From the NCBI GenBank assembly GCA_945643635.1, contig CALZFC010000280.1:325501-389500 (forward strand): a DNA stretch of 64,000 nt, written 5' to 3'. Under the pieces are notes generated by a model that saw only the letters and a list, made by a program, of their open reading frames with translations, was not told where the DNA came from and did no database searches. Positions within the stretch are counted from its first letter, which is position 1; every line of letters begins with the position of its first letter. Below, piece by piece: positions 34,506 to 47,500 of this stretch. Position numbers and translations under genes: made by a program. The stretch is from Allodiplogaster sudhausi (lineage: Eukaryota; Nematoda; Chromadorea; Rhabditida; Diplogasteridae).

Positions 34506-35986
34506 CATCGCTGAAGCTTCCCTCCGACCACCTTTTAATGCTCAATAAAAGTCTATTTGTTGATTACCTTGAGGCATTTTGGAATGAGTAACGAAAGGGA
34601 ATCGAAGACAAAACATTGACTCAGAAATGTAAGAATAACAATGGTTGAAATATGCGTGAGAAATACAACTATTGTGTGTTTGGATATTATTGCATTCGAA
34701 AGGCTGAAATATGAGAGAAAGAATTCTGTAAACTACAAATTATAAACCAATTTAAAATAAATTCGAACCATATACTCTTTGAATGATCTGCATCAAATCG
34801 ACAGGTTTCGACATCTCTCACGTTTTCGATTCATTCAAGGAAAAACATTTCTCTTAATTAGTTTAAATGAATATTTTGTAATACACGAAATTAGTGTATT
34901 GCGAAACCAAATTTTTTTTAATGATGATCCACTGCTCTGTTGGCCTGAGCGAGAGTTTTTATAATTTATATAATTTTTAAAAAGATTTGGTCTACTGATG
35001 TGAGGGTATTTCGTGAGTCTCGCCATATTCTTTAAAGCTGGCAGTTTACAATTTGGCGCAGCTCTCGTCGATCTGAATTAAGATCTAGAGCAAATCTTAC
35101 GCGAGGACGAAGAGTGCTTAGGAGCCCAACTGAACCCGAATCACTTTAGTCGAAATGATACAAATACAAGCTCCGTATATGTAAAATCTAGCATAAAATT
35201 TACTATTCTCTTTAGATAATTTCGATAGGAAAACATGCAAAAATATTTATGTACTATAGTAAAATTTATGACATCGACAAAGTATAATAACGTTTTAACT
35301 ACATTATTCAAAAATTAAATTCATGAAATCATATTGCCTCATTTGCCTGCCCTTCCACGTCCGTAAAATGACCGTAAAGATCTCAATTTCGCAATATTTA
35401 TGTTAACATAATTAGCATATTTCTGGAATCGTCCACAATAAAAGGCAAGGATTTCCCTGCAACCTCATTCTTCTGGTGCGCTCTCCTCTCCTCTGGTCGT
35501 CTCCTTGGTTCGCTGTCTATATTGATACCTCTTTCTCGTTCCCCTCCCATTTTCCCTGATCCTCTCCTCTCTTTCTCTGCCTTTCTATCTCTCTCTCTCA
35601 CTCTCTTGTCAATCTCCCCCGCCCCTCCATATTCCAAATACTCTCTGACTCTCTCATCCTCTCTCTCCAGGAAAGATGTCTCGCCTCCTCTTCCTCCTCC
35701 CTCTCTTCGTCCTCTTCTCTCTGGCTGCCGCAGCTCCCAGTCTTGGCGACGGAGAACCCGAGGATATATTGATCGATGAGACAGCAAAAGTCAGTTTCAT
35801 CTCCTGTAAGCCCATCCTGTCCCTAGGAATTTAATTTTTTGTAATAACAATTTCTTCCATCTTATAATTAATTCATTTAAAATTTTTTCTCTCTTAATTA
35901 ACTATCTCCATTCGTCCCCTCTTCGTTTCTCCGATTTCTCTCACATTTTTTGTGCAATCAGCATTCTTACAGCGCCATGTCAAGGA
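34205..35986 (+). repeat. Direct duplication, copy 1 (partner 40422-42203, offset 6217)
   Basis: Spans the end of C5 exon 3, exon 4, the 3' flank and all of C7 exon 1. Nearly identical to 40422-42203; the differences seen are single bases such as 34513 and 34789. Points to a recent duplication. Confidence 0.85.
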
Positions 35987-35988
35987 TT
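35676..35988 (+). pseudogene. Cystatin-like copy C7, truncated in exon 2
   Basis: Exon 1 35676-35789 is identical in protein to that of C8 (MSRLLFLLPLFVLFSLAAAA). Exon 2 starts after TTACAG at 35973 (CGCCATGTCAAGGA) and is cut after about five codons, where the DNA jumps to sequence also found at 34753. Exons 3 and 4 are missing. A duplication breakpoint inside the gene. Confidence 0.8.
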
Positions 35989-36445
35989 TAAAATAAATTC
36001 GAACCATATACTCTTTGAATGATCTACATCAAATCGACAGGTTTCGACATCTCTCACGTTTTCGATTCATTCAAGGAAAAACATTTCTCTTAATTAGTTT
36101 AAATGAATATTTTGTAATACACGAAATTAGTGTATTGCGAAACCAATTTTTTTTTTATGATGATCCACTGCTCTGTTGGCCTGAGTGAGAGTTTTTATAA
36201 TTTATATAATTTTTTTTAAAGATTTGGTCTACTGATGTGAGGGTATTTCGTGAGTCTCGCCATATTCTTTGAAGCTGGCAGTTTACGATATGACGCAGCT
36301 CTCGTCGATCTGAATGAAGATCTGGAGAAAATCTTACGCGCGGGCGAAGAGTGCTTAGGAGCCCAACCGAACTCGAAGCACTTTAGTCGAAATGATACAG
36401 ATACAAGCTCCGTATATGTAAAATCCAGCATAAAATTTACTCTTT
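35989..36445 (+). repeat. Direct duplicate of 34753-35210
   Basis: Begins TTTAAAATAAATTCGAACCA at the C7 breakpoint. A third copy lies at 40968-41425. More diverged than the 6217-offset pair. Confidence 0.8.
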
Positions 36446-37223
36446 CAGCTTAGATAATTTCGAAAGGGAAAACATGCAAAAATATTTATGTAATATAGTA
36501 AAATGTATGACAACGAGTATGTACAAAGTGTAATAACGCTTTTAACGACATTATTCAAAAATGAAATTCATAAAATCATATTGCCTCATTTGAATGCCCT
36601 CCCAGGTCCGTGAAACGACCGTAACGAAAATGTGATTATTGACATTAGCATAAAAAAACTGAACTAGCAAAAATTAGCTTTAAAATTATTTGGAATTTGG
36701 AGAACCGAAAAAAAGCGCTCGACGTCAAGAAATGGAAATGCAAATGAAACATAACAACAACAAAAAATGAGGGTTCAAATATGCATTAGAAAATTCGGAT
36801 TATTATCGCATTGGAAAGGCTGAAATATGAGAGAAAGATTTCTGGAGACAGCGAAAAAAAATCAAACGGTGATTTTAATAAATGTTTTGTAATACCCGAA
36901 ATTACTATATTGCGAAGCCAGTTTTATTTCGGCACGATCCTCCTCTGCTCTTTTGGCGTTTGTGCAAGCGTAGAGGTCAACTTAAGTTTTACTTACGCCA
37001 TTTAAGGAGAAAAAAAAGTATTCAATTTTTGTATTGCTGTTTATTTCTATATCTGATCTACAAACAAAGAAATACCAAATCGTAACTCCCGGTCATAGCG
37101 TGACATGTGTTAACAGTTGAAAAGTCGATTGACGAATCTCTCTGAAGAGAAGGCTAAGTGAGCAGATATAGATTATAGAAGCAGAGGAAAGAATGGATAG
37201 AGAAAACAGGCAGAAGAGAAGGA

Positions 37224-37259
<36 letters not shown>

Positions 37260-37881
37260 GAAAAGATTTCTGGTATTGAATGAAACAAGGCCTAAGCAGA
37301 ACTGATGAGCTCGAATCATTTGTCGGAATAATAGAAATACACGATCCGCATCCGCAAAACCCAGCTGAGACTCTCTCATTCTAATTCCAATAATACAATT
37401 AACTGGTTCTGCAGGTCAAACAAACAATTTTTAAAATATAAACATTCAAAAATATTTATGAAATATAGAATAATGAATGACAATGAGAATATGAGAAGTG
37501 GTATAATCGCTATTGAAATTCATATTGCCTCATTTGCTGATCGTCGTACGTCTGATTATCACATTCGCCTGCGAAATCCCCTTAATGATCTTAATTTCGC
37601 ATTATTTATGTTAATGTAATTTGAATATTTCTGGAAACGTCTTCGGATTCACAATAAAAAGGGGTGTATTTCCTGTAACCTCATTCTTCGGGTGCGCTCT
37701 CCTCTCCTCTGGTCGTTTCCTTGGTTCGCTGTCTACTTTTATCCCTCTTTCTAGTTCCCTTCCAATTTTCACTAATCCTTTCATCTTTTTCTCTGCTTTT
37801 ATCTCTCTCTCTCTTGTCAATCTCCCCTCTCCCCATTTTCCAAATTCTGTCTGACACTCTCACCCTCTCTCTTCAGGAAAG
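36446..37881. other. Non-coding, including the start of the right inverted arm
   Basis: 36880 onward belongs to the inverted duplication. (GA)n at 37225-37258. 37610-37881 is the conserved leader of the cystatin-like gene at 37882. Confidence 0.5.
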
Positions 37882-38656
37882 ATGTCTCGCTTCCTCTTCT
37901 TCCTTCCTCTCTTCGTCTTCTTCACTCTGGCCGCCGCTGCTCCCAGTCTTGGCTTCGGAGATCTTGCCGCGCCTTCATTCTATGGTTTCGATAAGGAAAC
38001 AGAAGTAAGCTTTAAATGCTGTTAGCAAAGCTGACGCTATAACCAAGAAACCACAATTAATGTTATTCCCTTTCTGTAACACTTTATGGCAATCAGCTTT
38101 ATTACAGCGCAAAGTCCAGGAAAGTGTGGAGGAGCTGAACAATCAGCTCGGTCAGACCTATGAAGTCCTCAAGGTCCAGTTCTTTGGTATCAAAAGAGAG
38201 AGGGAAAAATTTTAACAGTTTATGTAATTGTAAATGACAGTGTAAAATATATTTAAAGAATTATTTAAAAAGAACTCACTTTTAGATCAACAGCGCGCAG
38301 AAACAACAGGGAAATAATTACATCTACAACGTTGTTCTCGTGCAACGTCCTCTCTGCGACAAGTAGGCACATTTCTTCCTCATTTCACATCAATGAATAT
38401 CTAAAAATTTACACCGTCAATTCGATGACTCACCTCTGAGGGAAACCTTTTGTTGACGGGAGGGCGGAGTCTAAATGTCATTTCGTTCAGGTCGGGCAGG
38501 CCCTGCCCTTTCGTCAAGATTGACCGGCACGTGTACGAGATCAAGCGTCACGAACCCTTCCTCAAAGGCTTCCCAATCACCTACACCTTCACGAAGATTG
38601 GAGACGCAAAAAGGGAGGATGAACTCCTCTCCTCTCCACCTTTTAAAGGAGCTTGA
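37882..38656 (+). CDS. Cystatin-like protein, copy C2' (intact splice sites)
   Basis: Exons 37882-38004 (signal peptide MSRFLFFLPLFVFFTLAAAA), 38108-38173, 38286-38362 (INSAQKQQGNNYIYNVVLVQ) and 38491-38656. All donors are GT, acceptors AG, and phases agree. It is the inverted twin of C2 (29146-29890) but keeps the exon 2 acceptor. Near the end the twin reads REER-stop. Here a 4-base loss shifts the frame to DELLSSPPFKGA, whose last codons and stop come from the MITE at 38647. About 143 residues. Predicted secreted; inhibitor role inferred. Confidence 0.65.
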
Positions 38657-39154
38657 AAGTCGTTAACTCCTAACACGAAATGCCGACTCATTCAAGTACC
38701 GTAGTCGTGAGCCGCGCGTTCTTGGCAATTTGCCAAGATTCTTGTTTCGAAACCTTTTCTATTTAAACATGCGTTTGATTGAGCGATTTCAAATTGGTGG
38801 TTTGCGTCCGTTTGGTGTATCATGAATACGCCGGCATATATTTTACGGCCGAACGACGAAATTTCACGCTTTTCGGTCATTTTTACGGCCGAACGACGAA
38901 ATTTCACGCTTTTCGGTCATGATATGCTCGTCAATCCTATTTGGCCGTAATTTGGTCGGGGGACTAATGTTAAATCTAAAGTTCTGTATAAATCACTAAT
39001 ATTTCCCTCATGATCAGGCGACTCTTTTCAGATGCAAATTACTCCTCTAACTTTTAGTTTAGTAAATTTAATTTTTGCTGATGCTTTCGCAAGCTCAATC
39101 CGGACATATTCACAGAATCATCCTTATAGCAAAAAAATTGAGTTTTTGCCTCCT
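38647..39154. mobile_element. TTAA-flanked MITE, copy 3
   Basis: Splits a CCTTTTAATGCTCAA sequence that is continuous in the left inverted arm. Flanked by TTAA (38643-38646, 39155-39158). Ends AGGAG and, read back, AGGAG. Includes a perfect 40-bp tandem duplicate at 38841-38920. No coding capacity. Confidence 0.7.
38841..38920. repeat. Perfect 40-bp tandem duplicate
   Basis: Two identical 40-bp units beginning TTTTACGGCCGAACG and ending TTTCGGTCAT, inside the TTAA-flanked element. Confidence 0.95.
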
Positions 39155-39158
39155 TTAA

Positions 39159-40028
39159 TGCTCAATGAACGTGTATTTATTTGACTAATTGGAAATGAAC
39201 ACATAACAACAACAAAAAATGCATCGACTCAGAAATGGAAGAAGAACGATGGTTGAAAAATGCATTCGAAAAGTCTGATTATTATCGTATTGGAAAGGCT
39301 GAAATATGAGTGAAAGATGTCTGGATACTGCAAAATAAAAACGAAAATCAAACGGTGAATTTTACGAATGTTTTGTAATGCCCGTGATTACTATATTGAG
39401 AAACCAATTTTATTTAGACACGATCCTCCGCTGCTCTTTTGGCGTTTGTGCGAGTGTAGAGGGCAAATGACGCTATTTAAGTTTTAACATACGCCATTTA
39501 GTTCTGAGGTTTAGAAGTAAACAATAAAATGTTTAGAAATTAGATGATATATGTACTTTAATAAAAAGTCGATTGAAGCTGATCACGAAAAGGCGAAGAT
39601 AAACGTATTCAATTTTTGGATTGTATTGTACAATGAATGACAATGAGAATATGAGAAGTGGTATAATCGCTATTGAAAATTCATTAAATTCATATTATCT
39701 GATTATCATACTCGCCCGCGAAATCCTAGTAAAGAGCTCAATTTCACAATATTTATGTTAATATAATTTGCATATTTCTGGAAACGTCCACGGATTCACA
39801 ATAAAAAGGGCGTGTATTTCCTGTAACCTCATTCTTCGGGTGCGCTCTCCTCTCCTTTGTTCGTCTCCCTGGTTTGCTGTCTACTTTACCCCTCTTTCAC
39901 GTTCCCCTCCAATTTTCTCTAATCATTTCCTCTCTTTCTGTGCTTTTCTCTCTCTCTCCCTTGTCAATCTCCCCCCACCCCCATTTCCTAATACTGTCTA
40001 GCCCTCTCACCCTCTCTCTCCAGGAAAG
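39159..40028. other. Non-coding, then leader of C6
   Basis: 39159-39460 is the outer end of the inverted arm. 39750-40028 is the conserved cystatin leader. Confidence 0.5.
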
Positions 40029-40722
40029 ATGTCTCGCTTCATCTTCCACCTCCCTCTCCTCGTCCTCTTCGCTCTGGCTGCCACTGCTCCCACACCTCGC
40101 GTCGTTGTTGACTGGCCTATCGATGCGAAAACAGAAGTCAGTTTCATCTGCTGTAAAACCAGCCACCCCCCCCCCCCCGATGCAGAGACTTAAAGAAACA
40201 TCAGCAAAATTACAGAGTGTTGTCCAGGATGCTGTGAAGAAGCTGAACTGTGATCTCGGAAAAGCCTATGAAGTCATTCAGGTACATTTTTGGTACAAAA
40301 AAGAGCACTAGAAACGTAAAAATGGTTTGGGTGGTTGAAAATGAAAGGGTAAAGTACATGTGAAGATTAAAAGCAACATGTTATTTTTAGATCAACAGCG
40401 CCCAGTTGAAGAGTGTGGGTCTCATCTACAACGTCTATCTCTGCAACAGGTACATGGGCATATATTCCTCTATTTCAATAAATATTTATCGTTTACCATC
40501 ACTTCGATGTTCCACATCCGAATTGGTGAAAAAGTCAGGAATCCTTTTGTAGGCAGGGGTTGGCGGAGTCTAAATATTCCTCCTTCGTTCAGGTTCAACA
40601 GAGGTGACTGCAGCAACAAGAACGACATCGACGAGTACGAAATCTCGGTGCGACTCCGTTTCGCGAGCTCGCAAAAGAGCACCTACTCCTTCAAGAAGAT
40701 CCCGCACATCCTTACAAACTAG
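40029..40722 (+). CDS. Cystatin-like protein, copy C6
   Basis: Exons 40029-40136 (signal peptide MSRFIFHLPLLVLFALAATA), 40216-40281 (DAVKKLNCDLGKAYEVIQ), 40391-40449 (INSAQLKSVGLIYNVYLCN) and 40593-40722 (GDCSNKNDIDEYEI ... IPHILTN). Phases all match; about 120 residues. Exon 3 is shorter than in C8, so the QLVNG-type loop is missing (QLKSVG), which may weaken or change inhibition. Intact counterpart of disrupted C5. Poly(A) signal AATAAA near 40762. Confidence 0.65.
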
Positions 40723-42203
40723 CATCGCTGAAGCTTCCCTCCGGCCACCTTTTAATGCTCAATAAAAGTCTATTTGTTGATTACCTTGAGGCATTTTGGA
40801 ATGAGTAACGAAAGGGAATCGAAGACAAAACATTGACTCAGAAATGTAAGAATAACAATGGTTGAAATATGCGTGAGAAATACAACTATTGTGTGTTTGG
40901 ATATTATTGCATTCGAAAGGCTGAAATATGAGAGAAAGAATTCTGTAAACTACAAATTATAAACCAATTTAAAATAAATTCGAACCATATACTCTTTGAA
41001 TGATCTACATCAAATCGACAGGTTTCGACATCTCTCACGTTTTCGATTCATTCAAGGAAAAACATTTCTCTTAATTAGTTTAAATGAATATTTTGTAATA
41101 CACGAAATTAGTGTATTGCGAAACCAAATTTTTTTAATGATGATCCACTGCTCTGTTGGCCTGAGCGAGAGTTTTTATAATTTATATAATTTTTTTAAAA
41201 GATTTGGTCTTCTGATGTGAGGGTATTTCGTGAGTCTCGCCATATTCTTTAAAGCTGGCAGTTTACAATTTGGCGCAGCTCTCGTCGATCTGAATTAAGA
41301 TCTAGAGCAAATCTTACGCGAGGACGAAGAGTGCTTAGGAGCCCAACTGAACCCGAATCACTTTAGTCGAAATGATACAAATACAAGCTCCGTATATGTA
41401 AAATCTAGCATAAAATTTACTATTCTCTTTAGATAATTTCGATAGGAAAACATGCAAAAATATTTATGTACTATAGTAAAATTTATGACATCGACAAAGT
41501 ATAATAACGTTTTAACTACATTATTCAAAAATTAAATTCATGAAATCATATTGCCTCATTTGCCTGCCCTTCCACGTCCGTAAAATGACCGTAAAGATCT
41601 CAATTTCGCAATATTTATGTTAACATAATTAGCATATTTCTGGAATCGTCCACAATAAAAGGCAAGGATTTCCCTGCAACCTCATTCTTCTGGTGCGCTC
41701 TCCTCTCCTCTGGTCGTCTCCTTGGTTCGCTGTCTATATTGATACCTCTTTCTCGTTCCCCTCCCATTTTCCCTGATCCTCTCCTCTCTTTCTCTGCCCT
41801 TCTATCTCTCTCTCTCACTCTCTTGTCAATCTCCCCCGCCCCTCCATATTCCAAATACTCTCTGACTCTCTCATCCTCTCTCTCCAGGAAAGATGTCTCG
41901 CCTCCTCTTCCTCCTCCCTCTCTTCGTCCTCTTCTCTCTGGCTGCCGCAGCTCCCAGTCTTGGCGACGGAGAACCCGAGGATATATTGATCGATGAGACA
42001 GCAAAAGTCAGTTTCATCTCCTGTAAGCCCATCCTGTCCCTAGGAATTTAATTTTTTGTAATAACAATTTCTTCCATCTTATAATTAATTCATTTAAAAT
42101 TTTTTCTCTCTTAATTAACTATCTCCATTCGTCCCCTCTTCGTTTCTCCGATTTCTCTCACATTTTTTGTGCAATCAGCATTCTTACAGCGCCATGTCAA
42201 GGA
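40422..42203 (+). repeat. Direct duplication, copy 2 (partner 34205-35986)
   Basis: See 34205-35986. It runs from C6 exon 3 into C8 exon 2, beyond which C8 continues normally while C7 breaks off. Confidence 0.85.
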
Positions 42204-42763
42204 AGGCGTGGATCGGCTGAACGAAGAGCTCGTAAAGGCCTACCATGTCATCCAGGTTCAGTTTGGGACAAAAGAAAGGAGCAAGGAAAATGCAAAATAG
42301 TTTGGGTAGTTCAATATTAAAGTGCAAGGAAGTGAAAAGATTTAAAAATAAATCTTATTTTGTAGATTAACAGCGCGAAGAAGCAGCTTGTGAATGGACA
42401 TAATTTCATCTACAATGTTGATGTCACGGACACGGTGCTCTGCGACAAGCGACAAGACATTTTTCTGCCGCCGTAGTAAAGTGTCGCTTCTTTGGGGGGA
42501 GAAGTCGCGGAGCAGCTTCCCTCACCGGGGAGCGTCTGTCCGAATCTATTGCAAAAACTACATAACTATCTCTCGTGTCTCTAACGCGTCCTTTTGTGGA
42601 CGGGTGGGCGGAGCCTACATGTGTCCTTCTGTTCAGGTCGAAGAACGTTGACTGCGGCGTCTCGCCGAATGACGTCGACGAGTACAAAATGACGCGTTAC
42701 GAGCCCTTCAAAGGCGGCCCAATCACCTACACCTTTGAGAAGCTAACAGAGCATCAGCACTGA
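41893..42763 (+). CDS. Cystatin-like protein, copy C8
   Basis: Exons 41893-42006 (signal peptide MSRLLFLLPLFVLFSLAAAA), 42190-42255 (GVDRLNEELVKAYHVIQ), 42366-42448 (INSAKKQLVNGHNFIYNVDV ... LCDK) and 42637-42763 (NVDCGVSPNDVDEYKM ... TFEKLTEHQH). About 130 residues. QLVNG sits where type-2 cystatins have QVVAG, the papain-binding loop, making this the best cystatin match here. Intron 3 begins GC, not GT (42449), though phase and acceptor are normal, so it is either a GC-AG intron or a broken donor. AATAAA follows near 42800. Confidence 0.7.
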
Positions 42764-43916
42764 ACTTCCTCCCCTCCCGCCAGCCACCTTTTAATGATCA
42801 ATAAAAGTCGAATTGTTTATTGACTGGTTTGACCTTGAAGCATGATGAAGAAAATAATGAAGAAAATGATGAAGGAAATAAAATAGCAACGAAAACAAAG
42901 AATGTACTTGGAAAGAGGAATAGAAGAAGAACAATGATTGAAATATGCACGAGAAAGAAATCATATGGCGAATATTAACCCATTGGAAAGGCCGAAATAT
43001 GAGAGAAAGATTTCAGGAAACAGCCGAATTATAAACCAAAAGAGATTCGAATCACGTACTCTTTGATATTCTGCATAAAACAGATGGGTATTCATATCCT
43101 CTGATCGCCATCACAACATCGATCCTTTCTAGGAAGCTATCTCTCTCTCCTATCTCTATCTTCTCTCTCTATTTCTTTCTCTCTCTCACTCTCTTTTCTC
43201 TCTCTCTCTCTCTCTCTCGCTCTCTCTTCTTTCCATATCGATGCAGGCAGTGCAATTGTATAAGACGTTGTTCTCTTCTGACAGAGGAACCGTTGAGAAG
43301 GGGACGGGTCAATGGAGAGGGAGACAGAGACAGAGAAAGGGGGGAGACAGAGACAGAGAAAGGGAGAGAGAAAGGGAGAAAGAGACAGAGAAAGGGAGAG
43401 AGAAAGGGAGAAAGAGACAGAGAAAGGGAGAGAGAGGGTGAGAATTCTGTTGCCGCCGAACAATTAGGCCTGCAGATAATCATGTGGTGAGGCAGTTAGT
43501 CAAATCTTCTGTATTTCATATAGCTATTTAATGATGTGATGACTTGCGCCTACTTTGCACAATTTGCATCCTTTAATTAGAGTCGAAATATCTAAAAAGT
43601 CTTCGTCAAGAATAGTCTCACTCATCTTCCTAGTCACTTTGCTGGCTTTCGTTGTGTACATTTGATTTTGTATCCTCCAATATATATTTAATTCGTTGTT
43701 AATTTATTTTTTCGGCATTAAATAAATATATAAATCCATGGTAGAACGTCTGCCTCTCCTTCTCTCCCCACTCCCTAATCCCTTATACATAAATAAACTG
43801 CACTGATTCATTTCTTATCAAATATTATATATGTCACATCATTTTGATGTATGAATAAATAAATAAATAAATAAATAAATAAACGTCTCTTGAGAGTTGC
43901 CTCGACAGCGTAAGAT
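42764..43916. other. Non-coding, with CT/GA low-complexity DNA
   Basis: (CT)n at 43140-43230; GAGACAGAGAAAGGG-type purine minisatellite at 43315-43440; (AAAT)n at 43854-43882 just upstream of paralogue B. No gene supported. Confidence 0.5.
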
Positions 43917-44493
43917 ATGGAGCACTGCTACGCTGTCGTTCTTCTGTCAGAGGATTCGGACACTCGCTCCTTGTTCTTTCTGCTGGTTTGGTTTTAGAAA
44001 GAAAAGAATTACAACACATTGTTTACTCCGCTTTCCTTATTTACTCTTATTTACTTAAAGCACACCCAATAGAACTTATATGCTGCATAAGGTGCCCTTA
44101 TTAACATGAACCCATTATGGTTTAAAAAAAACCCAATGTGGGTGACGCAACCCTTTTCTCTTCCCTGAACCCACATGAAACTCCCCCGTAATTCAGAAGC
44201 GAAAACGAATCGCCAAGAGCGTGTCCGTGATCGACGCCGTCAAGGGCGCCGCGTTGCTCGGCCTTCCCACTCATAATCAGAATCAGAATCAGAATCTCAT
44301 CGCGTCACCACTGCTGCCTGCCACCGGCCAAACTCCCTCTTCCAATACGGTTCTTACTCTCAATCTTATGTTCAATTTCGTCATCGCTCTCACAAGGAAT
44401 GGTCAGAAATATTATTTATGGCTCTATCGAAAGCACTTGAAATTTATGTTTCAGAATATTAAAAAAAATTATGCTACTACAATGCATATATAA

Positions 44494-44527
<34 letters not shown>

Positions 44528-47500
44528 GAAATTTTTAAAACGTTTTAAAATTTGATAGTTTGAACACAAATTTTCACCATCAGACAACAACGTATCTATG
44601 AATAAATCAGCCAGGATCGTTGACAATATACAATGTACAAGTTGTAGTGCAGCGGATAAAGCGTGGGACTGAAATTTTTTGGTCACGAATTCGATTCCTC
44701 GTCGATTCATCTTTTTTGATAATATTTTATTTTATCTTTTCTTTTATTCTGTCTTTTTAAATCCGCAAGCAACGAATAAGTCACACGTGAACACCACTGT
44801 AAACGATGGTTGCACAGAAATGGAGGACGTTCGTTACTAGAGCATTTGTGTTACTCGTTGCATTCCATTTTTTTAATTAAAGAGTTAAAAAAATGATAAA
44901 ATAAGAAAAATCACAAAAAGATGAGTCGCGCTGTTTAATTTCGTCATCGCCCTAACATAACGTGCTGAATCCGGCTTTTGCAGACGGTACACACAGAAAA
45001 AAATGTGACGCACAATTAATGTTCCATCCAAAATTGTGACCAAAAATGTGACACGCAAGCGGCCGCCGAAGAGAATTGTGACAACGGATGTCACATTTTG
45101 GTGGCAAGGGGGGACGAGGCGATGCGAGAACAGAAAATGTGACATTGTACCACTTTCGACCATGTTTAAAAAAATATTCGGAATCATCATTTGAACGGAA
45201 CGTTTAATTTTCGGAAGAAAATCTCGGGTTAACAAACACTTAAAACTTATCCTTTTTTTATTTCATGTTTGTAATATTGAATCGCTTTTTGATATGACAT
45301 TTATAACGTGTAAGCGTAGCGATTCTGCTCTTTTGTGTCAGTTAGAAAGCGAGAGTCCCCGGGCCGCGTAGTTAGCCAAGCTGCTCTTTGTGCTCTCGAT
45401 CAACAACTGGAGACTCAACTTCTAATAGTAAGTAATTGAAAAGTTTAACTCATTCATCCCGCTATTGATATGAAAAAGCTGATTTGTTAATGTTTATTCT
45501 TGCAAGTTTCTATTGCAGTTTTTATTCCCTTATTGTCAGCACTTTTGTCATTCTTTTCTCACGAATGAGTGATAAAATTAGCATTATTAAATATGCTGAA
45601 TATGCAACGTTGTTCTTTTCTTATCAGGCTAGCCCTTCTTGTCTGCGATTGCTGGAACTAGACAGCGTGTCGGCGCGCGCAGCAAGATCAAATTCTTTCG
45701 ACATCCGAGCGTGGTTTGCTTTTAATTCTTTTCTTCATAAGTTGATACATCTGTTAATTGATGCTGCCATTCTTCCCAACGAATTTAAATATTTAATGTG
45801 TTTTCTCTTTATTGGTACATTAACTATCGTTTATATTTCATGTTGAAATTCGTATACTTATTTCAGCAATTTTATATTTTCAGTATTTCTCTTGCCCAAT
45901 CCACCCAACAACCGCGCACCGCGCAGCTTCAACGCTTAAGCTGCTGCATTTTTGTCCAGGTACGATAACTTTTCAGACTCGTCTAACAACTTTGACTTTT
46001 AAATAAGTTTCGTTCGTTTATTGTTCTTTAAGAGTACAAAAAACTCATTTTCCCACACATTGAAAAGTTTGTTCCGAACATTTTTTTTCCTTGTTCATTT
46101 GTTATTACCTATTCCACGTTTATTATTTTTCTTAACTTTGAAAGCAGGATAATACAATTCAAAAGATTTTAAATATAAATAATGCGTTGTTTAGAAAATC
46201 GGTACGCACTCTTCCCCTGACTTCCTACCGGAGCTGGAAGACATCGCATCTCCGCGCAGACCGCGCTTCTGCCATCTGAAGCTGCCGCAGACTTGCGAAG
46301 GTTCGTTATGTTTATATACATTGTCTAGTCTTCAATTCTAGGGTAACGTGGTTAGAAATTTGTAGTTGTTATTATCAGGGAATAGAAGCCACTGTCGATG
46401 ATCCTAAATATTAGCAAGGTTTGTTAGCTGTTTCTGCCCATCTGTCCCTCAGGATGATGCCCAAAATTAGGAATTATTCTGTGAAATCGACAATACCTTT
46501 TTATACCCTATCGGTTATGTAGTTAATTCAATTTCTGGGCAAGTTTCTTTTGTTTTCCAGAAAAAAAACCGTAATCAAACCAGCTCTGTATAACTTATTT
46601 AAAATAAGCGAAACTGTTCTTTTCTTGTTTCTTTCTTTTCTTTTCTAAGAAGTACCGTAACCCAACTCGATGTGTATATTTTAAAAAAAGAAAATAAATT
46701 TTGGTACGACGAATAATTAATGCTTCTTTTTTGCTCAACATTTTATACAGGATTACCATTGTATATTCTGAACTGAAATATTTCCAAATGTAAGTTTTTT
46801 CCAGGTCTCCAACAACACGCCGTCAACCACACTGATCGGAAGCCGTTCCGGTGCGACATTTGCAGCAAGGTGGGATGTGATTTAACTTATTTTTTTTTAA
46901 ATATTTAACATACCGTACTCTCGTCCTTAAACTTATCGAGTATTGGAATACTGTTGGTGCAAGTGAAAAGTTACTTGAAACCTTGAGATGCTTTTGTAAG
47001 TGCTTTATGTGACTTACAATTACAATTATCGAAGCTGTAGTTGCTATTGATTAGCGAAGTTACGCTAAGTTTAGAGAATGTAAGCTTATATCTTTTGACT
47101 TTTAAATTATATTCAAAGGTATTTATTTTCTCCCATTTCTGGGAAACTGTTCTTGATTTTCAGGAGAGTTGCCCAGAACCGTAACCTTACGAAATTTGAG
47201 CGAATTAATTCGCGAATCCGTACCAATGATTTATTTTAAATGGAAAGTGATAAATTTCTGGACAAGTTTAATTTCTTAAAGGTACCGTATCCCAATCTGT
47301 TCTGTATGTGTCTGTGCAAGTAAATTCCTTGAAGTAATTGAGAATAAGCGATTGCGTTCCTATTCAAAAGAGTAAGTTTTTTGAGTGGATTTTTCTGGGC
47401 ACCTTTATGTTTACTATAAACTACCGTAACCCAACCAGTAGTAACAACTGATTGAAAATAAGCGAATCGCTCCATTGTAAGAGTGTTATTTGAAAGTTTT

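Larger units (their letters stand above)
36880..39460 (+). repeat. Right arm of the large inverted duplication (partner 28820-30960)
   Basis: Reverse complement of 28820-30960 with one extra 508-bp MITE. Its outer end (CTCTTTTGGCGTTTGTG at 39436-39452) faces 28830. Confidence 0.8.

Noticed and set aside
44640..44705. Possible functional tRNA gene
   Set aside because: Box-like motifs are present but no acceptor or anticodon stem can be paired.
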